DNA of 64,000 nucleotides from Hansfordia pulvinata (lineage: Eukaryota; Ascomycota; Sordariomycetes; Xylariales): assembly GCA_006538405.1 (NCBI GenBank), contig BJKQ01000009.1, forward strand, positions 2,180,001 to 2,244,000. The letters run 5' to 3'. The notes beneath the pieces were generated by a model. That model made no database searches and was not told where the DNA came from. It worked only from the letters and a program-made list of their open reading frames with translations. Below, piece after piece: positions 9,453-21,262 of the stretch. The first letter of the stretch is position 1, and the number at the start of each line of letters is the position of its first letter. The translations under genes were made by a program, and so were the position numbers.

Positions 9453-12193
9453 TCAATGCCCAACACCCCCTGCGACCCACTGGGCAAAGTCGGGATCGCC
9501 TGGCTGGGGAAACAATCCTCTCTGATCTTCAGCTTGTGGGCCGGCTTGAGGAGGATTCTGGTTGCCAGCCACTTGTTCACCGTTGTCGCCGTGCTGATAC
9601 AGCTGCTGTTGCCGGTGCGCTTGCTGCTGCGCTTGCTGTTGGCGTTGTGCGCGATAATACATGAGAAACACCAGAGCGGCAGCGAGACCCAGAATGATCA
9701 GGCTCTCCAGAACACCATCATCGGCGAAGTAATAATCGTTGGGGCCTGCGCCATCCATAGGCTCTCCGTCGCTACCGACAATGGTGTTTCCTTCGTCGTC
9801 CACATAATCATAGTCATCGTAGTAAACGGCGTCCTCTCGGAGAAAGTTGGCGATCCATTCGCTCAAAGACCAATCCTTTTTGGTGGCTGCAGCACAGTTA
9901 GTTGGCGGAAGAGAAAAGAAGGAAACCCCCAATTTGGTGAAGTGAAACTTACAAGGCTCATCCTGGATGGAGTTTATCCGACCATTGGTGAACGTATTCC
10001 ACGCACTGCGCGCTCTGAGCTTGAGAAGGCTGAGCGTCACGGGCAGATACGCCTCTTCATTGGTCTCGAGAGCCAGATCATAATACCTCTTGGCCAAGTG
10101 AAAGTCCTGGGTCAACCCCACGCCATTTTCGTGCATCCATCCCAAGTTGTACAGAGCCTGGGCGCTCTGAAGGTGCTCCGAGGCACCAACGTAGCACTGC
10201 GCTGCTTTCTCAAGGGCGACGTCGGTACCAACACCCCAAAGATAGTAGTCACCCATCTTAACCAACGAGTCAATGTTGTTCTGGATGGCTGAACGGGTCC
10301 AGTATATCAGAGCCAACGCGGAGTTTTGGAGAAGGCTGGGCTTCGTGGACTGGGTTTGAAGCCAAGAAGGCAGGCGCAGCTGGGATTGCGTAGGATCAAG
10401 CATGAAGGCGACGTTGTTTTGGCCCTTTTCATACCCTTGCTCGGCAGCCATGAGGTACTCCAGAAAAGCCAACTCTAGATCCCCGTCATCGTACGCCTGG
10501 TTGGCTTCTTTCCAGGACGAAACAATGGCCTCCGTCTTCTCAGCCACGACCTTGTAGTACTGCATGGCGACATTGCAGGTTCTGTCGCGGCCGACGCCAT
10601 GGTGCATCATTTCGGCCAAATAGTACTGGGCTTCGATGTTACCCCATCTAGCGGCAGCCTCGAAGTACTGCGAGGCAACCTTGAGGTCTTCGGGCTGGCC
10701 TTGGCTCAGGTGAAGGCTGCCGAGGGCGACGTGAGCCGCGTTGAAGTCCTGATCCGCGGCGGATTTGAAGTACTGCGAGGCGCTGGCGATGTTCTTGGGC
10801 ATGCCGTGGCCGTGAAGCTTCATAATGCCCATGCCCCATTGCGACTGGGCATCGCCGTGTTTGATGCCGCGCTCAAACCAGCGCTGAGCAACCTTGAAGT
10901 CCTGTTTGACTCCCTCGCCCCGTAGCCACATGCGCCCAATGTAGCCAGCGGCTCTGCTGGCATACTTTTCAAGGCCGGCCTTGGGTTGGTCGACAGTACG
11001 GCCATCCTTGGAACGCCAGTACTTGGTGGTGATGGTGAGGAAGTACCGCCTGGCCAGATCGACGTCCCTCTCGAGTCCGCGCTGTCCTTCGTAGTAGACC
11101 AACCCCAGGTGGTAGGAGGCTTTGAAGTCGCCCTTCTGTGACATGAGGTCCCAATACTCGATCGCGTCATCAATAGCTGCACGCGCATCCGAGTTGGGGC
11201 TGACCCTCAAAGCGTTGATGCCGGAACTAGCAGCGCTCGCTCCTTCGCCATAAACACCTCCCAGGTCGTCCGACAAACGAAAGGCTTCGTGGGACAGGGT
11301 CATGCCGCCGGGGGGCCGGAGCGAATCCAGGCCATGGCCTTGTCGGCAACCTTTTTGTAATAATAGCAAGATGTGTCGCAGTTCTTCGGAACGCCGATAC
11401 CGCTGTAGTAGCGCGAGGCCACCGTCATCTCGGCGCGGGTGTCGCCGGAGTCGGCGGCGAACTGGTGGTAAAGGAGGGCCTTGGCCTGGTCTTGTTCCAC
11501 GGCCCCGCCGACACCGGTGGCGTACATGAGGCCGACCATATGCTGAGCAGAACTATTGCCGTTGAGGTCGGCGAGGCGCTGGTAGTGATCGAAGGCGGCG
11601 TCAAAGTTGCGGGGGTAGGAAAAGTTGCCGAAGAAGTTCATCTGGGCAAGCAAGTAGATGGCGTCGGTGTTGTTCTGGTCGGCGGACTTCTGCAGGAGCT
11701 TGACGGCGTCGAGTAGCGGTCCAGACAGACCTGAGGGAATCTGGGACTCGCTGGAAGGAGGGGCGATGCGGAATGTCGGCAGGGCCATCAGGGCATACTG
11801 GAAGAGGAGGGAGAAGAGGCCGGAAGGCTTGGGTTTGCGTCGGGAGGGCTTGATTTTCCGGAGCTCGGCCATGGCGTCGTTGAATTGCTGCCATCCTGAG
11901 AGGTCATCAGCGGAGGGCGGCAGGTAGTCTGGCTCTGGGGTATTACCGTTCTGGTATGGGGTCCAACCATCTTGGTAGGTATGGTGCGGATTGTGCGCCA
12001 CATCGCCGTCATCGACGCCTGAATCGGTGGGTTGGGCGTGGCCCTGGCCGACAACCTTCTGGTCAGCGGCACATGACAGAGCCAGGGCCTGCAGGAGCAC
12101 TGGACGCGGCGGGATTAGCACACGGGAGGGACAAGACAAACGCGACAGGACCAGAGAGCACGAACGGAGGACGGGAGCGAGCCAAGAGCGCAT
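9453..12193 (-). CDS. HRD3: Hrd3/SEL1-like ERAD component with an apparent one-base frameshift
   Basis: SEL1-repeat protein of about 891 residues, the usual size of fungal Hrd3. It holds Hrd1 ubiquitin ligase in the ER membrane and receives misfolded glycoproteins on the lumenal side. Seen: an N-terminal hydrophobic, signal-like segment; many SEL1 repeats (for example the AIYLLAQMNFFGNFSYPRN, KASYHLGLVYYEGQRG and LYNLGWMHENGVG stretches); an acidic juxtamembrane stretch; a C-terminal membrane helix VLESLIILGLAAALVFLMYY; and a Gln-rich cytosolic tail. Exons are 12193-9953 and 9886-9453; the 66-base intron (GTAAGT donor, ACTAAC branch, GCAG acceptor) is in frame and stop-free. The reading frame breaks at a run of six C on the coding strand (11315-11310): the upstream frame stops at 11300, while the SEL1 frame resumes at once in the -1 frame at PPGGM. 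One more C restores the expected protein, so this is probably an assembly deletion rather than a pseudogene. Confidence 0.92.
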
Positions 12194-13453
12194 GGCGGCA
12201 GCGGTTAAGCTGGTTGGCGCAAGGCAGCACTATGCCGGCGTGTGCAGAGATGAGCACGCGTGGGCTTTCCAGTCCGGCGGCGCGATGAAGTTGTTGTTGC
12301 GGCGTATTAGGTGTTTAGGGAGCGATGCTATGACGAGCAGAGTGTGGGAGGCTGTGGTTGTACCATGGTCCTCCGCGCAGATACAGACTCAAAGATTCCC
12401 GGGCGGGACGGAGACGGTTCGGTTGAAGCTAGGGCTATGGCGAAAGACGGCAGGTGCAGGGCCGGGCCTCGGGGTAGGCGGCGTGGTGGTGAGGTGAGGT
12501 TGCGCCGGGGCAGTGGGCGAGAGGACAAGTTGCCACGATGCTACGGGCAATAGTGACGGTGTTGGCGATTGTCCGGGGATGGTGTTCCAGCTGCTACCTG
12601 CCGCATTGTACGAGCTTGTACGGGAGGGAAGGGTGCCTGGCTGGAAGTTGCCAGATACGCCAGCCGGATACTTGGGTCTACAGGATGCACGAATGGCTAC
12701 ATGTGTGCTGAGAGGGCCCTGGACCACCGATACGCTCAGGCGATGGCGTTTTCTTGTACCGGCACGCCACAGTAGGTCCCTGCATGTACTCCAGTGCTGA
12801 TGGGGGACAGCGGGAAGCAGTGGAGGACGCATGGCGGGACGGCCGGGCCCTACATGTGCTGCACGATTGGATCTCGGGTACGAGCCCAGCACGAATGCAC
12901 TGGAATGGTGTCAAGGCGTGCAGAGCAGATGGATTGATTTACCCCGGTTCCATGTGGAGCTACCACAAGACAGGCTAGCGTTTGATTCCGATTGAGCCCG
13001 CGTAGCCCGGCAGCCCAGAACGACTCAAGGCCCGTAGGTCTAGCTAGCTGACGGCAGCTCTGACGTAGATTCACCCCACCAGGACCTCGACGTCCAGCGC
13101 ATTGGTGGTTGGCGCGAGCGTGTAGATAGATGTCTGTGGATTGATGCTGGCTTGGGCGGGCCATCGACAACGATTGACGACACAGCCAAGAAAAATTTCT
13201 CGTCGTGTACAAGTGAAGTCTGGCCGGTGACTCGACTGTGGACGTCGTATGTGGCATGCTGGAGACTCGCTGCGAGCCCGCTGCGTATCGACATCCCATG
13301 TCGATGTTGAGGAAATTCGGTCCTCAAATGCCTACTACTACTTGCACTTGCACGAAAAAAACAGCCCCTCCTTGCCTCACCCGCCATTGAAAACCCCCCC
13401 ATCTCGTTTCGAACACAAACCTCACCAGAGCCTTGCCTCCCGCCTTCGCAGCC
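12194..13453. other. Divergent promoter region, HRD3 / WDR89-like gene
   Basis: Separates the start codons of HRD3 (-, 12193) and the WD40 gene (+, 13454), so it should hold both promoters. The last 60 bases before 13454 are pyrimidine-rich. Frames present here are shadow-like and show no domains. I could not identify an unfolded-protein-response element with confidence. Confidence 0.55.
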
Positions 13454-14908
13454 ATGTATTCGCTGAGCTGCGTGGACGAGTTTCGCCGGCCACTGCGCGA
13501 CGAGATTTTTGTGCTCGACATTGTGCCGCTGCTGGCGGGCCCCGCCACCATCTCGTCGGACCAGGCCCTGTCAGTCTTCGACCCGGCCGCGGGCCTGCGC
13601 CGCGGCCCTCTCAAGTCATGGCAGACATCCCACGGCAACATCACCGCCGCCCGCGCCTACGATGCTGCCGCCGGGCTCGTCTGCACGGCCGGCCAAGACG
13701 GCTCTGTCTCCGTTTGGGACCTGCGCCTCGACGGGTCGCAGGCAGAGGTTGCCCGCATGACGAGTATGTAAGCCCGAGAGAAGTAGGGGGGCCCGGGGAA
13801 TCAAGAGACTCAACAGACTCAAGAGATATCGATAACCTTTCGAATCTGGCATCAAGGCTGACCTGCGTCCTCTTGCCCCAGATAACGAGAGTCCCATCCT
13901 CTCGCTGGCCTGCTCTGGCGCCGGGTTCGCCGTCGTCGCTGGTACAGAGCTGCACAATCACCAGTCCTCCATCTTGATATGGTGAGCATACCTCGCGTGT
14001 CCTTCGTCTCCGTTGCGCCATTGCGCTGGCCCGCCTAACTGCCCGTCGCAGGGACGTCCGTTCCACGCCCAAGCCCAGACACCACTATCAGGAGGTGCAC
14101 AGCGATGATATCACCGAGGTAAGCATCCGCTCCATCCTCTCTGCCCTCTTCACTCTCACGCGCCACCGGCTCATCCGCCTCTTTCATCCCCCGCGAACAG
14201 CTCAACTTCCACCCGAGCGATCCCAATCTACTCCTGTCGGGCTCGACGGACGGGCTCGTCAACGTGTGCGACACGCGCATCACGGACGAGGACGAGGTGG
14301 TCATCCAGGCGTTCAACCACGACGCCTCCATCCACCACGCGGCCTTCCTCAACGACACCGAGGTCTACGCCGTCTCCCACGATGAGAAGCTGGCCCTCTA
14401 CGACATGGCCGAGGGCTGCGACGGGGGCGCCGCCACCGCCAGCTTCGGCGACGTCCGCCAGGCCCTCGGCTGCCAGTACGTCGCCAACGTCTTCACGAAG
14501 GCCCATGGCGCCGGCGCCGTCATCGGGGCCGGCACCCACGAGTACGTATTCCGCTTTTCCCGTGTTATGTTTGTTGTGATTGGTTCTTTTCCATCTTGTC
14601 GTTCTTTACGTCCAGTTCCCGTAGGAGCATGGGTCTGATGTTATCTGCACTTCGTCCTATGCCGTGTGCGGCTGCTTCTCTGCTTTCCGCTAACCAGCCG
14701 GCCCGGACACAGCAAAGAGATGTTCGAGCTGGTGCACCTGACCAAGGGCGGCGCCGGCTGGGCCCTGGACCGGGACAACAGCGTGGGGCTGCCGGGCGCG
14801 CACGCGTCCGAGATTGTGCGCAGCTTTTGCTTCTACGACGAGGCCGGGATAGTCTTCAGCGCCGGCGAGGACGGCTACATCAAAGCGTGGAAATCCGCGG
14901 GCGCATGA
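13454..14908 (+). CDS. WD40 repeat protein, WDR89-like
   Basis: Five exons: 13454-13763, 13882-13981, 14052-14118, 14201-14541 and 14713-14908; 337 residues. Splice junctions restore continuous WD40 sequence: the exon 2-3 join yields SILIWDVRS, and the exon 3-4 join yields SDDITELNFHPSD. Seen repeats include CTAGQDGSVSVWDLRL, LLSGSTDGLVNVCDTR, a degenerate blade around residues 190-250, and a final IVFSAGEDGYIKAW blade. Size and the pattern of short blades match the WDR89 family, a small beta-propeller of unclear role in fungi. Introns have GTATGT, GTGAGC, GTAAGC and GTACGT donors. The gene is divergent from HRD3 and convergent with FRG1, 340 bases away. Family assignment to WDR89 is from memory of overall layout; a WD40 protein is certain. 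Confidence 0.85.
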
Positions 14909-15248
14909 GTCCCGAGCCGTCAAACTTGGTCGCCTCCTTCGGTCTTCGATGATCCTGGTCTCAGCCCTTGTCCATACCTGCGCCCACCCGCCCTTCATAC
15001 ATGTCCCCTTGACGGCTACTGGCCTACACCAGGAGAGGCACACTATCAATCAAGGAATTCCAAATCACCCACCAGTCGCACAGGGGACACACCGTGACGC
15101 GTCGCCCAGGCTTTCCCCTTCCCGTTCGAGAGACGCAAGCCGATTGCTTCTTCTGCCCCGCCCCAAGCCGTATTGCCATCTCCTTGCAAACCCCCCCGGG
15201 CCTCACCGGACGCCAGCCGACTACAGGAGATACAAAAAACGGGGAGCA
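14909..15248. other. Short convergent intergenic region
   Basis: The 340 bases between the stop codons of the WD40 gene and FRG1 must hold both 3' untranslated regions; nothing else is visible. Confidence 0.6.
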
Positions 15249-16227
15249 TCATCCGTACTTGTCGTGTTTCCCCTTCTGCTTGAGGTCGAGCAGCTGCTCG
15301 TGGTAGTCCCCGTCGCGCCGTGCGCGCTTGAGCCGGCGGACCTCGTCCTCCTCGAGCCGCCGGCCCACCGCGGCCTCGAGCTCGCGCCGGCTGACCTTCT
15401 CCCTGGCCTTGCCCTCCCGGGTGGCCCGCAGGCGGGGCTTGAACCGCGCCTGCATGCGCACGCGCACCGCGGTCTCAAACGCCGGGTCCGCCGCGTCGCC
15501 ACGGAGCTCCGGCGGGGCCTGCGCTGCGGCGGACGATGAGGCCCGCTCGTCGCCGTCGTCGTCGTCGTTGCCCCTGCCTCCCCCTCTATCCCGGGCGGAG
15601 AGGTACGTGCCCCGCGCCGTCTGCAGCTGGAAGGTGCCCGGCGTGTCGGCGGTCGGGAGGGCGGCCCAGGTCTCGGGCGGGGAGACGGCCTCGGACGTCG
15701 CGGAGAGAATTCCGTGCTCGTCGCTGCTCAGGTATCTGTGTTTCGAGGCGTGTGGGTGTCAGCGGGTGGTGCTAGATTGGTGCAAGAAATGAAGAGGATG
15801 GAGTGTCCTGGACGTACTTCCCGTAGCGGCCTTTGAAGCGGAACTTGTCGGTGCCGACAATGGCGCTGGCGACCCAGACCTGGCGGACGTTGTGGGGCTC
15901 GGCAGTGGCCGGGTTGGCGTCGACAATGTTGATGATCTCGTCGGCAAAGACCTTGCCGTTGGCGTCGCAGGCCAGGCACGTCGGAGGCGACGTCGGCAGC
16001 ACCAGCATGACGGGGCCGGTCACGTCGCCCTCCGCCTCGGCAAGCACCCAACTGTCGTCGCCGTCCGGGTCCTCATCGCCCGCCGTGGTGGGGGCTGCCG
16101 CGCCCGTTGCTGCGAGCGCAGTCGTCGTCGATGCGCCCGGCTGGCTGCTTGCGCCATCGTCCTCGGCAGGCGCGCGCTTGCGCTTCTTGGGCTTCTTGTC
16201 GCCTTTGAAGGACAAGGGCTTGACCAT
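15249..16227 (-). CDS. FRG1: FRG1-like protein
   Basis: Two exons, 16227-15818 and 15735-15249 (intron 15817-15736, GTACGT donor, CACAG acceptor), giving 298 residues. I chose the ATG at 16227 (MVKPLSFKGDKKPKKRKR) rather than upstream ATGs in the same frame because FRG1 proteins begin with this Lys-rich, nuclear-localisation-like segment. The middle forms the fascin-like beta-trefoil: DDSWVLAEAEGDVTGPVMLVLPT, then VRQVWVASAIVGTDKFRFKGRYGKYLSSD across the splice junction. The C-terminal coiled, basic region ends KQKGKHDKYG, matching the HDKY ending of FRG1. Human FRG1 is a nucleolar, actin-bundling and RNA-processing factor found with spliceosomes; a role in pre-mRNA or rRNA processing here is by family only. 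A low-complexity Asp/Gly insert lies about residue 195. Confidence 0.93.
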
Positions 16228-16954
16228 CTCGGTGCAGTCGATTCGGGAGTCCGGCCTGGGTGAGCGCCGTGCGTTGGAGAGCAGGGCTGGGCAGTGGCGC
16301 GATGGCGAGATGATGTAAGAGGCGAGGCGCAGCCTCGTTGAACTGCCGTTGGTGGTGACTGGGCTGGGATCCATCGGGTCGGCTGCTAGGCCAGTGCTGT
16401 GCAGCGATCTTTAGTGGGGCTTCGGTGGACAAGACCACTGAACAAGGGCTCTTCCAGGCGTTGGCGCGACATTTCGGGCGCTTCCAGACAGCCTGAAGGG
16501 GCTGGGCTGTGGCTCACTGGATCGAGGTGGCCGACGGCCCCGGCAGAGCACCAAGCAGGCCCGGCAGTGGAGGCCGGCTCCGGCCGAGAAGCTCGCTCCC
16601 GTGCCTCACCCCGCGTCTGCCCGCGTCTGCCCGCGCCTGACACCCCCGCCCCGCGATGGCTTCGAGTCGGCACCGGCCCCCAAGATCCTGGACGCACTGG
16701 TGTCCAGGATTCGGCCTGCCAGATAAGTCGCTCTCCCAGCTCGCTTATCGCGTTGGAGCTGGCCGGGCTGCTGCATCAAGGTCATCTGACTGATCCGATC
16801 CCGTCCCATTGGCGATACCACCTTGACGCCCTGCTTCTGCAACACTGCCCTGCACATCAACCACCTCGTTCGATCTCGGCCTACGCCCCCTCCTCGCCGG
16901 CCGTCGCTTTATCGCCACTACCCGGCACTCCTCGTTCACACCAGCATCGTGAGC
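16228..16954. promoter_or_regulatory. Divergent promoter, FRG1 / 2OG oxygenase
   Basis: The 727 bases between two oppositely oriented start codons must carry both promoters. An inverted CCAAT box (ATTGG at 16808-16812) sits about 145 bases upstream of the start at 16955, within the usual range. Pyrimidine-rich leaders flank the plus-strand start. Confidence 0.45.
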
Positions 16955-18236
16955 ATGGCGACGGCAGAACCCGTCGTCGTCTCACTTCACGACCTCGAGT
17001 CTGGTGCGTGTGCGCTCTTCCCTCTCTGCGTCCCGCGGCGATCGCTGGCTGACCGGACCACTCGCTCGTAGGAAGCGTGGCCCATGAAACCCTCCAAGCC
17101 GCCTTCGGACCCGACTCGCTGGGCATCATCGTCGTGAAGGACGTGCCCGCCGAGTTCCCCGAGCTGCGCCACCGACTGCTGTCCTACGCCTCGTACATGG
17201 GCAACCTGCCGCCGGCCGAGCTCGAGTCCTTCACCAACCCCGCCGCCAAGTACCTGGTCGGCTGGTCGCGGGGCCGCGAGCAGCTCAAGACGGGCGGCGC
17301 CGACGAGCTCAAGGGCTCCTTCTACGCCAACTGCGCCTTCCACGCCGACGCCGGTGCCAGGGCTGGAGACGCTGATCACCAGCAGCAGCAGCAGCAGCGC
17401 TTCTCCGCCGAGGACTTCCCCGAGTACCTGGCGCCCAACTCGTGGCCCCGCGAGGCCGTCCTGCCGGGCTTCCGCCCGGCCCTCGAGCGCATGTGCGCCC
17501 TCGTCATCGACGTCGCCGCCCTCGTCGCCCGCGCCTGCGACTCGTTCGCCGCCCGCGACCTCGGACCCGAGGCCTACCCCGCGGGCTACCTCGAGCGCGT
17601 CGTTCGCTCTTCCACCACCACCAAGGCCCGCCTGCTGCACTACTACCCCATGGCCGAGGCTGGCGGCGCTGCCTCCCCGCGGCAGAGGCTGCTGACGGGG
17701 AGGACGACAGCTGGTGCGCCGCCCACAAGGACCACGGCTGCCTGACGGGCCTGACGTCGGCCATGTTCGTGGACGAGGAAGCTGTCGACGCCCGAGCGCC
17801 GCCGCCGCCGCCTTCATCGGCCTCGGTGCCCCACGACGGCGACGGCGATGCCGGCGGCAGGCAGCAGCAGCAGCAGCAGCAGCAGCAGCTGCCGCTGGCC
17901 CCGCTCCCCGAGCTGGCGGCCTCGCCCGACCCGCGCGCGGGCCTGTGGATCCGCGACCGCCACGGCGAGGCCGTGCAGGTGCGCATCCCGCGGGGCTGCC
18001 TGGCGTTCCAGACGGGCGAGGCGCTGGAGCGCATCACCCGGGGCCGGTTTCGGGCCGTCGAGCACGAGGTGCGCGGGGTGAGCGCCAAGGCGGGAGGCGG
18101 CGGCGGCGGCAGGGGCGTCGCGCGCAACACCCTCGCCGTCTTCACGCAGCCTAATCTCGCCGACGAGGTCGACCTTGACCGGCACTTGAGCTTTGGCGAC
18201 TTTGCGAGGGGGGTCATCGCCAAGAATACGGTCTGA
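16955..18236 (+). CDS. 2-oxoglutarate/Fe(II) oxygenase family protein with an apparent one-base frameshift
   Basis: Exon 1 is 16955-17003 and exon 2 runs 17072-18236 (GTGCGT donor, TAG acceptor, phase 1). About 404 residues once one missing base is allowed. The Fe(II) facial triad is visible as His-x-Asp in WCAAHKDHG (about residues 235-237) and a distal His in AVEHEV (about 348); the 2-oxoglutarate-binding Arg fits ARNTLAVF (about 368). The fold resembles isopenicillin-N-synthase/clavaminate-synthase-like oxygenases; substrate unknown. Two Gln-rich inserts (HQQQQQQR near residue 110; GRQQQQ near 285) interrupt the domain. The first frame stops at 17745, but the catalytic half is read in another frame from a CCCC run at 17675-17678; adding one C joins them smoothly (AASPAAEAADGEDDSW). 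No GT-AG intron can explain the shift, so a sequence error is likely. Confidence 0.85.
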
Positions 18237-19179
18237 AAATGGCCTGCATGTGATGTTGGTACGGGTGCTCGAGGGCTCCCCGGCCTTGCCGTGTCGGTTG
18301 GCGAAATCATCTCATACAATGGACCGTAGGTATGCGTTCTCTTCCCTTCGACACGGTACCTGATTCCGGAACAAAATGGATCTAAGGGGGCCCTTTATCC
18401 TGGCCACGGGTGACAAAAACGTGGATATATCATCACGCTTCAAGTTCAACCTCGGGAACCATAGCACGTTTCAAGGTGAATAGGTACCAAGCCGAGAGGG
18501 TACACCAGGATTTGTATTGCTCCGGCTCAATCATAGACCTTTGCTGGCTTCCGGCGTAAGAAGCTGGCAATTCAGCTGTATGATTTCAAATATAACAACT
18601 TTCGTCATTTTTTCTCTTCGCCGTGCTTTACTAAGCAGATATGATTCACAGGACAAGGCAGCAGACGCATTGCGGAAGCAACCTGCACGAGGGCCAGTTG
18701 CACGTTCGCTCAAGTGGCACCCAGGAATCCGACGGGCACACAGCACTGTATTGTTCGCTTCAACCGCTGACATAACTCCCAAACCTGGTCTTGCCTTCAG
18801 CAATGAGTCTGATCTCTTCCAGGTGGCCCTGGAATTCATCTCATTTAAGAGTAGTACATGCCTTTATTCTATAACATAATAATCAGCAGCAGTACCAAGT
18901 CCCTCTCAGCCAGTCTACATGCGCACTTGGCCCGGCCATCAGTCGCTCGAGGCACGCGACTCCCTGTCACCCTAGAAGCAGGTTCACCGTCCTCGGGCTC
19001 TTATCAGGCCGCAGCAGTTCCCTCGGCGACAAGCAAATCAGGCACCACGAAAAGATCTCTCTCCCTCTCTCTTCAGAGAACGATCTGAGTCTCCAGAAAA
19101 CGACGAAAGCGGAGAAACACAAAACCACACACTCGCCCCAGGTAAGAAACAAGGGAGCCCCTTACCCCCATCACTTAAG
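18237..19179. other. Convergent intergenic region
   Basis: The 3' flanks of the oxygenase (+) and the unknown gene (-). It is more AT-rich than its surroundings (18550-18900). A 120-codon frame at 18517-18879 (+) lacks any domain or signal peptide, and I do not call it. Confidence 0.55.
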
Positions 19180-20101
19180 TTAGTCATTCGTCGCCGCCGC
19201 CGCCGCCGCCTCCCCCTCGCCCAGAGGCGACACCCAGTCGTAGACGAGCCGGCCCTCCGCGCAGGCCGCGCCGTCGCCGTCGCCGTCGCTAAGGCGGCGG
19301 GGCCCCCACGGCAGCGCAGGTGGCGCACGTACCGGCGCACGCCGCCGACGCGCTGCAGGCCCCAGGCCTGCTCCATGGTCCAGCCGGGCCCCTCGGTGTA
19401 GGCGTGGACGACGCGGTCGCAGTCCCAAGGGGGTGGCTTGTTGCTGCTGGTAGTGGTGCGGATGCTGTTGGGGAGTTGTCGCTTTCGTCCTCCTCGCTGC
19501 TGCTGCTGCTGCCGCCATCGCCGCCGGAGGGCAGCGAAGGGTCCCCCGCGGGCGTCCACCACGACGTCGTCTTGAGGTGCCCATGGACCGGGCTGTGCAG
19601 GTCGCGGCGCTTCTGGTCGACTGTGCGTACGTGAGCGAGAGCGTGAGCGGGGTTGTGTTGTGTTTGGTGAGGCTATAGGGGAGGTGATTTGAGAAGATTT
19701 GAGGGGTGGCTCGATGGGAATGACATGGGTTGTGGGGCAAAGCAACGTACGGATGCGCTCTTCGGGCGTCAGCTCGCGGTCCCCCAGGACCGGCCCCGTG
19801 GTGATGTGGCTGATTCCGTCGTCGTCGACCGACTGCCAGAAGCGCAGCTTAATGGGGTTCTGGCGGATCTCTTCGCGCTTATCAGCGGGCAGGTTCTGCT
19901 GCGTGGCCCGGGCAGAGCAGTGCCTCGCGTGAGCTTTCTGTCGAGGAATGCTTTTCTTTTTTCCTTCTGGTACGGGTATCGGGGCAGACCTACCAGTATC
20001 AAGAACTTGTCCGGGTCGTCGCTGATGGCCTTGTTGAGGGACAGCAGCCCCTCGAGCGTGTCTATGGAGAAATGATCTGGAATTCCGGCCATCTTGCACA
20101 T
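19180..20101 (-). CDS. Conserved-looking protein of unknown function, multi-exon, with an apparent frameshift
   Basis: My model: exon 1 20101-19994, exon 2 19898-19751, exon 3 19620-19333, exon 4 19288-19180; about 217 residues. Exon 1-2 joins ..DDPDKFLIL to QNLPADKREEIRQNPIKLRFW; exon 2-3 joins ELTPEERI to LDQKRRDLHSPVHGHLKTTSWW (GTACGT donor, CACAG acceptor). Exon 3 has a Ser/Glu/Asp run, then loses frame in a CCCCC run (coding strand, 19433-19429); one extra C leads into PPWDCDRVVHAYTEGPGWTMEQAWGL. The final 44-base intron is short and may instead be a second missing C near 19300, which also yields an open frame ending VYDWVSPLGEGE. MCKMAGIPDHF or the internal MAGIPDHF could be the start. 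The acidic, Trp-containing sequence is unfamiliar and I assign no function. Confidence 0.6.
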
Positions 20102-21262
20102 CACTTGTATTCTAGCCTAGAATTCGTCGGAATGGCTGTTGTACGTCGAGATGTACGCGGCTGAGTGTATGATGGCGGGGTCCTCGCGAGGCCATACTTG
20201 GGCCGGGGCTCTTTAAGTACCCATCTGAGGCTCTACGACGCGGATCGGAGCCTCGAATCTTGACACACGTCGGCCTTTCCACAAAAGTCCGGCCATCACT
20301 GTCCTTCGTAACAAGGGACCCACGCGGATTGGCCAAGGGAGCGGATCTGCCCGAAGATTGTTGCTTTTCAAGGAGATATGACGTATAGCGAGCAGGGCGC
20401 AACCCACGCAATCCGCGCATGCCATCACGGCTGCTCTGCAGGGGTGTTGCACGACATGCTTCGCCCCTTATCGCTCTCGTCATCGTTTCTCTATTGGTCT
20501 GGCTGCCGGCAGATGAAGCGCCAGGAGAGACGGGTAAGCCTCATCCCGGTCCTCGTGGCGTTCCAGCCATGAATTCCACCGAGGCCTGGCAAGCGAAGGG
20601 GCGTCCCAGCATTCGAGTAGCTGCCAAATTCCGAGCGTAAGTGAGCAGTAACGTCAAGTTAGCCTTGGGTACCTATACATATAGTTTACTCCGCGGTCCC
20701 CGCTCTGCGATTATCACCAGCGGGGTAGTATCAAGCCGGCGTAGGGCAAGGCTCGGGAGGAACGGGCTTGTCCACAAGTTGAGCGGTCACACAACCCGCA
20801 ATCGAGTTGACTGCAGCGGACAGCGCGCATGGCAAGGCAGGCTATCTGGTTAGTTGCGTGTCTGATCTCAAAGGCTGGGCGGCGGCGGCGGCGGGAGTTT
20901 CGGAAGACTTTGAAAAGTCCGGCCCGTGCAGTGGGAGGCGGGAACGGATTTGATAGGCCGGGGGGTCGTGTATTCCCACAATCAGACTCGCCGTGTTCTG
21001 GCGGTGAAGATTCATCCGGATATTTTGCCAGAAGTGCTCTAGGCGACACAATACCAAGAAGATTGTATCAGGCAGTGCTGGTGGAATGGAGGACGAATGC
21101 GCATTATGAGCATGGATTAGGAGTGTGGGTAAGTGATTCCCAGAGTTTCAAGACGAGTGGAGGCTCATACCTCTCCACGATCGCTCCTCTATGAAGCCAG
21201 CACTATGCGTGCGCACGCAGCTTTTATCTGATCGTGGGGCGTGGCTCTGGGGTGACAGAATA

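Noticed and set aside
9453..11369. Treating the HRD3 C-terminal frame as a separate gene starting MLLLQKG
   Set aside because: That start lies in the shadow frame of the upstream SEL1 repeats; the true sequence joins at PPGGM.
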